Of a stretch of DNA of 64,000 nt, positions 60,738-64,000 are shown one piece after another. The position numbers and the translations under genes were made by a program. The notes under the pieces are model-generated. The model had not been told where the DNA came from and made no database searches. It saw nothing but the letters and a program-made list of their open reading frames with translations. Origin of the DNA: Ophiodon elongatus. Lineage: Eukaryota > Chordata > Actinopteri > Perciformes > Hexagrammidae. Each line of letters begins with the position of its first letter. Position 1 is the first letter of the stretch. The stretch covers positions 2,237,001-2,301,000 of the forward strand of contig JACSYO010002159.1 of NCBI GenBank assembly GCA_016806645.1, read 5' to 3'.

Positions 60738-60800
60738 AGGCCGCGTTCAGACCGACAGTAGCCAAGATTGAAATAAACGCAGCCCTCTCATTGATTTAAA
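60738..60800. repeat. Short dispersed-repeat fragment (aaggccgcgttcagaccgac)
   Basis: Begins aaggccgcgttcagaccgac and continues gccaagattgaaataaacgc, agccctctcattgatt. I recognise this as a recurrent fish sequence, probably a transposon end. Extent beyond 60800 is unclear. Confidence 0.45.
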
Positions 60801-61943
60801 GGTTGTATTTCTACTATTAACTCATGATCGTCACAACTAAAGATAAAACAGTTGGCGCTGTTCCAGAACTGTAAATCTTGTTTGTGAGTACTACACACTG
60901 TTGTTGAGGGTTTTGGCACATTCTTTAAATGGATTAATCTGTTACTCAAACTGGAGGTTCTGGATTGTTTTCCGAATGTCACGACCAACGCAGTTCCAAT
61001 GCAGTGCTGTTTTGCCCAAAATATCAGTCTCGACCCGACATGAACCGGCATAATTTCTGTCCAAGCCAAACTGAGTCTGAATCATATTAGCCGCAGTCTA
61101 ATAGGCTAAAACTAAAGCTAAAGTCAACTACGGTCTTTTCAGTGCAATAACGTACTTCTCCTTGACTGCCCCATTAATGCAGACGCTTGCCTCCCTTTGT
61201 GTGCCCCTCGGCAATGTGTGAGCAAACTGACCGCTGTGAAAAGGTTGTTTTTGAAAGGCTAAACGCCAACAAATATGGATTTAAGCAGTGTGCTTTGTTA
61301 CTAGCCCCTCTATAATTCATTATGCTTGCATTCAAACACAATATCATACTCATGTCATTACTAAGGTTGCAGATACTCTGGATCCTGTCTAGCCTTTTAT
61401 ATCTTTCAATGACCTAACACATTCTGGTGTCCACTCTAAAGTCATAAATAGCCTGCATGTATGTTTGATACTTATCCAATTTGAATACTTGTTTAAGCTC
61501 TACATAAATAATTGTTTGGTTTATCATTACGCTGTAATCCTTGTCAGTTGTTTAAAAAAAAAAAAAAAAAACATATTTGGGCAACAGGGTTGAGCCAAGT
61601 GGAATGGATGTGGGCAGAGGAAGTGGCAAGGTGACCTTACACACCTGTTGAAACTATTAGCATGTAATAGTGTCCTTTACTTTTGTTGACTTCTGTTAGT
61701 AGTCTTTCTTCAAACAAAAGTTCCAAAACTGGATTGCTCAGTTTTTCGTCAGTCTCTTTTATCATTGTTTCCTGAAGTCATCATGTCTACTTTCATCTCC
61801 TCTCTTTGTACATTGATGAATCTTAAACTTATGTGGTATAGTGTGGGATGTGAGAATTTTAGACACTCTAGTCCTCCTGATTTAACATGCAGGGCCCCAG
61901 GAACAATGCCTTTCGATTAGACCCCATTTTGTAGGAGAGGCAA
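60801..61943. other. No gene recognised
   Basis: Unique DNA; the region 61000-61130 may be continuation of the preceding repeat. An A18 run lies at about 61554-61571. Confidence 0.5.
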
Positions 61944-62085
61944 TGACATTGATTGGCCGAGGGAATGGGGATTGACATTGATTGGTCCCGGCTTGTTTGT
62001 GCGGGCAGGAAGTGATTTGCATAATGCCGACATTTTCAGTCTGCTGAGGCTCTGTACGTGGTAAACCAGGCCAGAATATAAAAAT
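61944..62085 (+). promoter_or_regulatory. Promoter-like motif cluster (two ATTGG boxes, octamer, TATA-like)
   Basis: A 13-bp direct repeat, tgacattgattgg (61944-61956 and 61973-61985), places two ATTGGY boxes (reverse CCAAT, NF-Y type) 29 bp apart. An exact octamer ATTTGCAT (POU type) follows at 62015-62022 and a TATA-like ATATAAAA at 62077-62084. The order and spacing resemble a vertebrate core promoter reading rightwards, with a start expected near 62110. No convincing downstream gene is visible, so function is inference only. Confidence 0.3.
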
Positions 62086-62239
62086 CTGAACTTAACAGTA
62101 GCAAAGGGCATCGCTGAGGTGGAATGTGTGCAGTGTCTTCTCTTACGTACATTTAAGCTTTGTCTGATTTTGGTCATATGCAATACAAAAAAAGATCGAA
62201 AAAGAGTTACTGAAATATTCAGTGGGCCCAGTGATTGCA

Positions 62240-62700
62240 AATATCAAAAGGAAAAAAAAAAGAAGAGAGGGAGATGCACAACAGAGACAGTGATGACATG
62301 AGTTTGTCACAAGGCCAAGACATTCAAACAGACGCAATGGAGTGAGTAAGAAAATGGATGAGACAGATTGAAAGAGAAACAAAAAATAAAGGCCTGAGCT
62401 AGAAAGAAAGAGGGAGTGATAAAGAGAAAGGGAGAAATGCCAGAGGGAGACGAGGGAGAAAATCAAGAGGAGACAAAATAAAAGAAAGTAAGAGAAGAAA
62501 GCAGGGGAGAAGAGAGAGCAGAGACAGGAGACAACACAGAGTGCTGTGTCTCGTGGTTGTCTTTGTTTACTGTGACAGGGACAGGTGGAGGCTGACAGCA
62601 GGACCTTTACAGAGAGCCAGTTAAATAAAGAGAGGATGGAGGGATGGAAATGAGCAGAAAGAGATGAACAAAAGAAGGAGGAAGACTCTGAGACTAAATG
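62240..62700. repeat. Purine-rich region
   Basis: About 460 bp biased to A and G on the plus strand. The reverse strand therefore carries a 211-codon S/F/L-rich frame (62143-62778), the longest in the window, judged compositional and not a gene. Confidence 0.85.
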
Positions 62701-62977
62701 CCAGTCCCCAAATGGCTGCCAGGCCTTCTGTTGCCTTCCTGCTCGGAGTTGTAGCACCATGTGGTTGATCAGCAGCATAGATCAAACTGCTACAATTAAT
62801 TTGACTGCTTATTTGTTTCTTTGATATCAGCATTACTTTTGGACTATATTGTCATTAGTGCAGGGTGGCATAGCGAGTTAGGGTGCACTATAAACTAGAG
62901 TTGACTTTTATATGTGGCCCTACGGCATGTGCATTTTGTTGGAAAACATTTTTATCCAAGCTCTATTGGTGGGAATG

Positions 62978-63665
62978 TCGCTTGGTCACTGACATTTCTT
63001 GACAACTATGAAATGGATTGCCATGACATTTTGTACCGAGATTCGTGAGTGCCCCCAGGATCAATCCTCCTGACTTTATTGATACTCTAACTTTTTTGTC
63101 TAGGGTCACCATGATGCTGATTTTAGTTCTTTAGTAATTTGTCTTGACAACTTTTACATTGATAATATTCGGTGCAATCATAATGACTGAAAGCTCTTGA
63201 CTTTTCATTTAGGGCCACCAGCAAGTCAAAATTTGCACATTTCCAGTGAAAGAATGTGTGTTGATCAAACCAGATGTTGAGATATTTCAGAGGCATTAAT
63301 TGTTCCAAGACAATGTATCCTACTGACTTTGGTGATCTCCTGACTTTTCCTCCACGAGCCTCAAATTTGTGTTTATGGGTGAAATGGCTTAGTAACAAAA
63401 ATTTGGTCCAGCTTTGGGTACAGTTCCCCAGTGGATTCTTTTGAATAGCTTTGGTGTTCCCCTAACTTTTCAACTGGCACAATCATAAAGTTTACATTTT
63501 TCCAAAACTTTGTTTAATGACAACACATCTGCCAAACTAAGGACATTCCCATCAGCCTCAGCTGTACTTTGTGGTTAGTGCTAAATAGCAGATGTTAGCA
63601 TGCTAACCACCACTGTGCCTATAAGTAACATCTCGCAGGGCTGCCAGCTTGGCTGTAGACTGGAG
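62978..63665 (+). repeat. Dispersed fish repeat, copy B
   Basis: Same family and strand as 13125-13500 but longer. It has attgccatgacattttgtac, tttggtgatctcctgactt and the 3' block cattcccatcagcctcagctg, then ctttgtggttagtgctaaat. A perfect 14-bp palindrome, gttagcatgctaac, lies at 63594-63607. The gacttttc...ccacc motif recurs several times, suggesting internal tandem monomers that diverged. It ends near ggctgtagactggag. Confidence 0.8.
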
Positions 63666-63861
63666 TGTTTAATGGAAGAGATGTTTGAGAGATGCTTGTG
63701 CATAAAAAGATATTTGAAACCAAAAAGATTTATAATCCAGCTGAATACCGAAGAATGTTTGAACAAAATGCAAATTCCAATAGGTATACAAGTTATTCGT
63801 TCAACATGTTACACACTTTCTTTCCTAAGTAAGATGCAATTGAGTGAAAGGGGTGGACATT

Positions 63862-63893
<32 letters not shown>

Positions 63894-63992
63894 TCACACT
63901 CACACTCACGCACACGCACACGCACACGCACACGCACACGCACACGCACACGCACACGCACACTCACACGCACACGCACACAAACACACAGA
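63862..63992. repeat. (CT)n followed by (CGCACA)n
   Basis: (CT)13 at 63862-63887, a CACACT block, then about 12 copies of the hexamer cgcaca from 63909 to about 63981. It runs to near the window edge. Confidence 0.96.
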
Positions 63993-64000
63993 CCATCCTT

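Noticed and set aside
62143..62778. 211-codon minus-strand open frame, the longest in the window
   Set aside because: It lies opposite a purine-rich tract and is made of Ser/Phe/Leu runs with no domain; composition explains its length.
62860..62890. Possible tRNA-like box A (gtggcatagcgagttagg)
   Set aside because: No matching box B (GGTTCGAATCC type) at the right distance, so no tRNA or tRNA-derived SINE is claimed.
48..63992. CRISPR array or bacterial operon signals
   Set aside because: Tandem repeats here are microsatellites or a minisatellite without unique spacers, and all context is vertebrate.

Overview
This window looks like non-coding DNA from a teleost fish nuclear genome, probably a percomorph. 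Three things point there. Dinucleotide (CA/TG)n arrays are very dense. There are many small hAT-type DNA transposon relics whose ends (tagggctg..., tagggatgg..., with CGGTAT- or CGATAT-rich subterminal DNA) I recognise from fish genomes. There are also decayed LINE and DIRS-like retroelements of types common in fish. I found no intact protein-coding gene, rRNA, tRNA, CRISPR array or bacterial feature. The longest open frames (184 and 211 codons) come from a minisatellite and a CT-rich strand. The window is best read as an intergenic or long intronic stretch made of transposon relics and simple repeats.

Layout. 1-5.5 kb: CA arrays, a complete 1,045-bp hAT-like element with an 8-bp target duplication (487-1531), a LINE reverse-transcriptase relic (1638-2236), a second LINE relic with a YADD motif (4285-5053) and a small terminal-repeat element (5055-5450). 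6-16 kb: GT/GA/GCGT repeats, an antisense L2/CR1-type LINE tail (6960-7557), two dispersed fish repeats (12273-12463, 13125-13500), a hAT relic with transposase fragments (14758-15735) and a 131-bp (AAG)n array. 16-31 kb: a DIRS-like RNase H tail on the minus strand (17811-17945), a complete 903-bp hAT-like element carrying a 25-unit minisatellite (20533-21435), and a nested MITE/LINE junction (27653-28198). 30-43 kb: two further terminal-repeat elements, a long alternating CA/CG tract, and a DIRS-like structure with two adjacent pairs of inverted repeats (42363-43338). 43-64 kb: many long TG/CA arrays, a DIRS-like RNase H relic (50985-51245), purine-rich tracts, a promoter-like motif cluster (61944-62085), a second copy of the 13.1-kb repeat (62978-63665) and a (CGCACA)n array at the right edge.

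Nothing here works together as a pathway. The main biological content is the history of mobile elements. The strongest unusual item is the hAT-like element at 20533-21435: both 8-bp target duplications are perfect, and 40% of its length is a 14/15-bp tandem array. Next are the paired inverted repeats at 42363-43338. Family names rest on memory of protein motifs and element ends, not on a database search.
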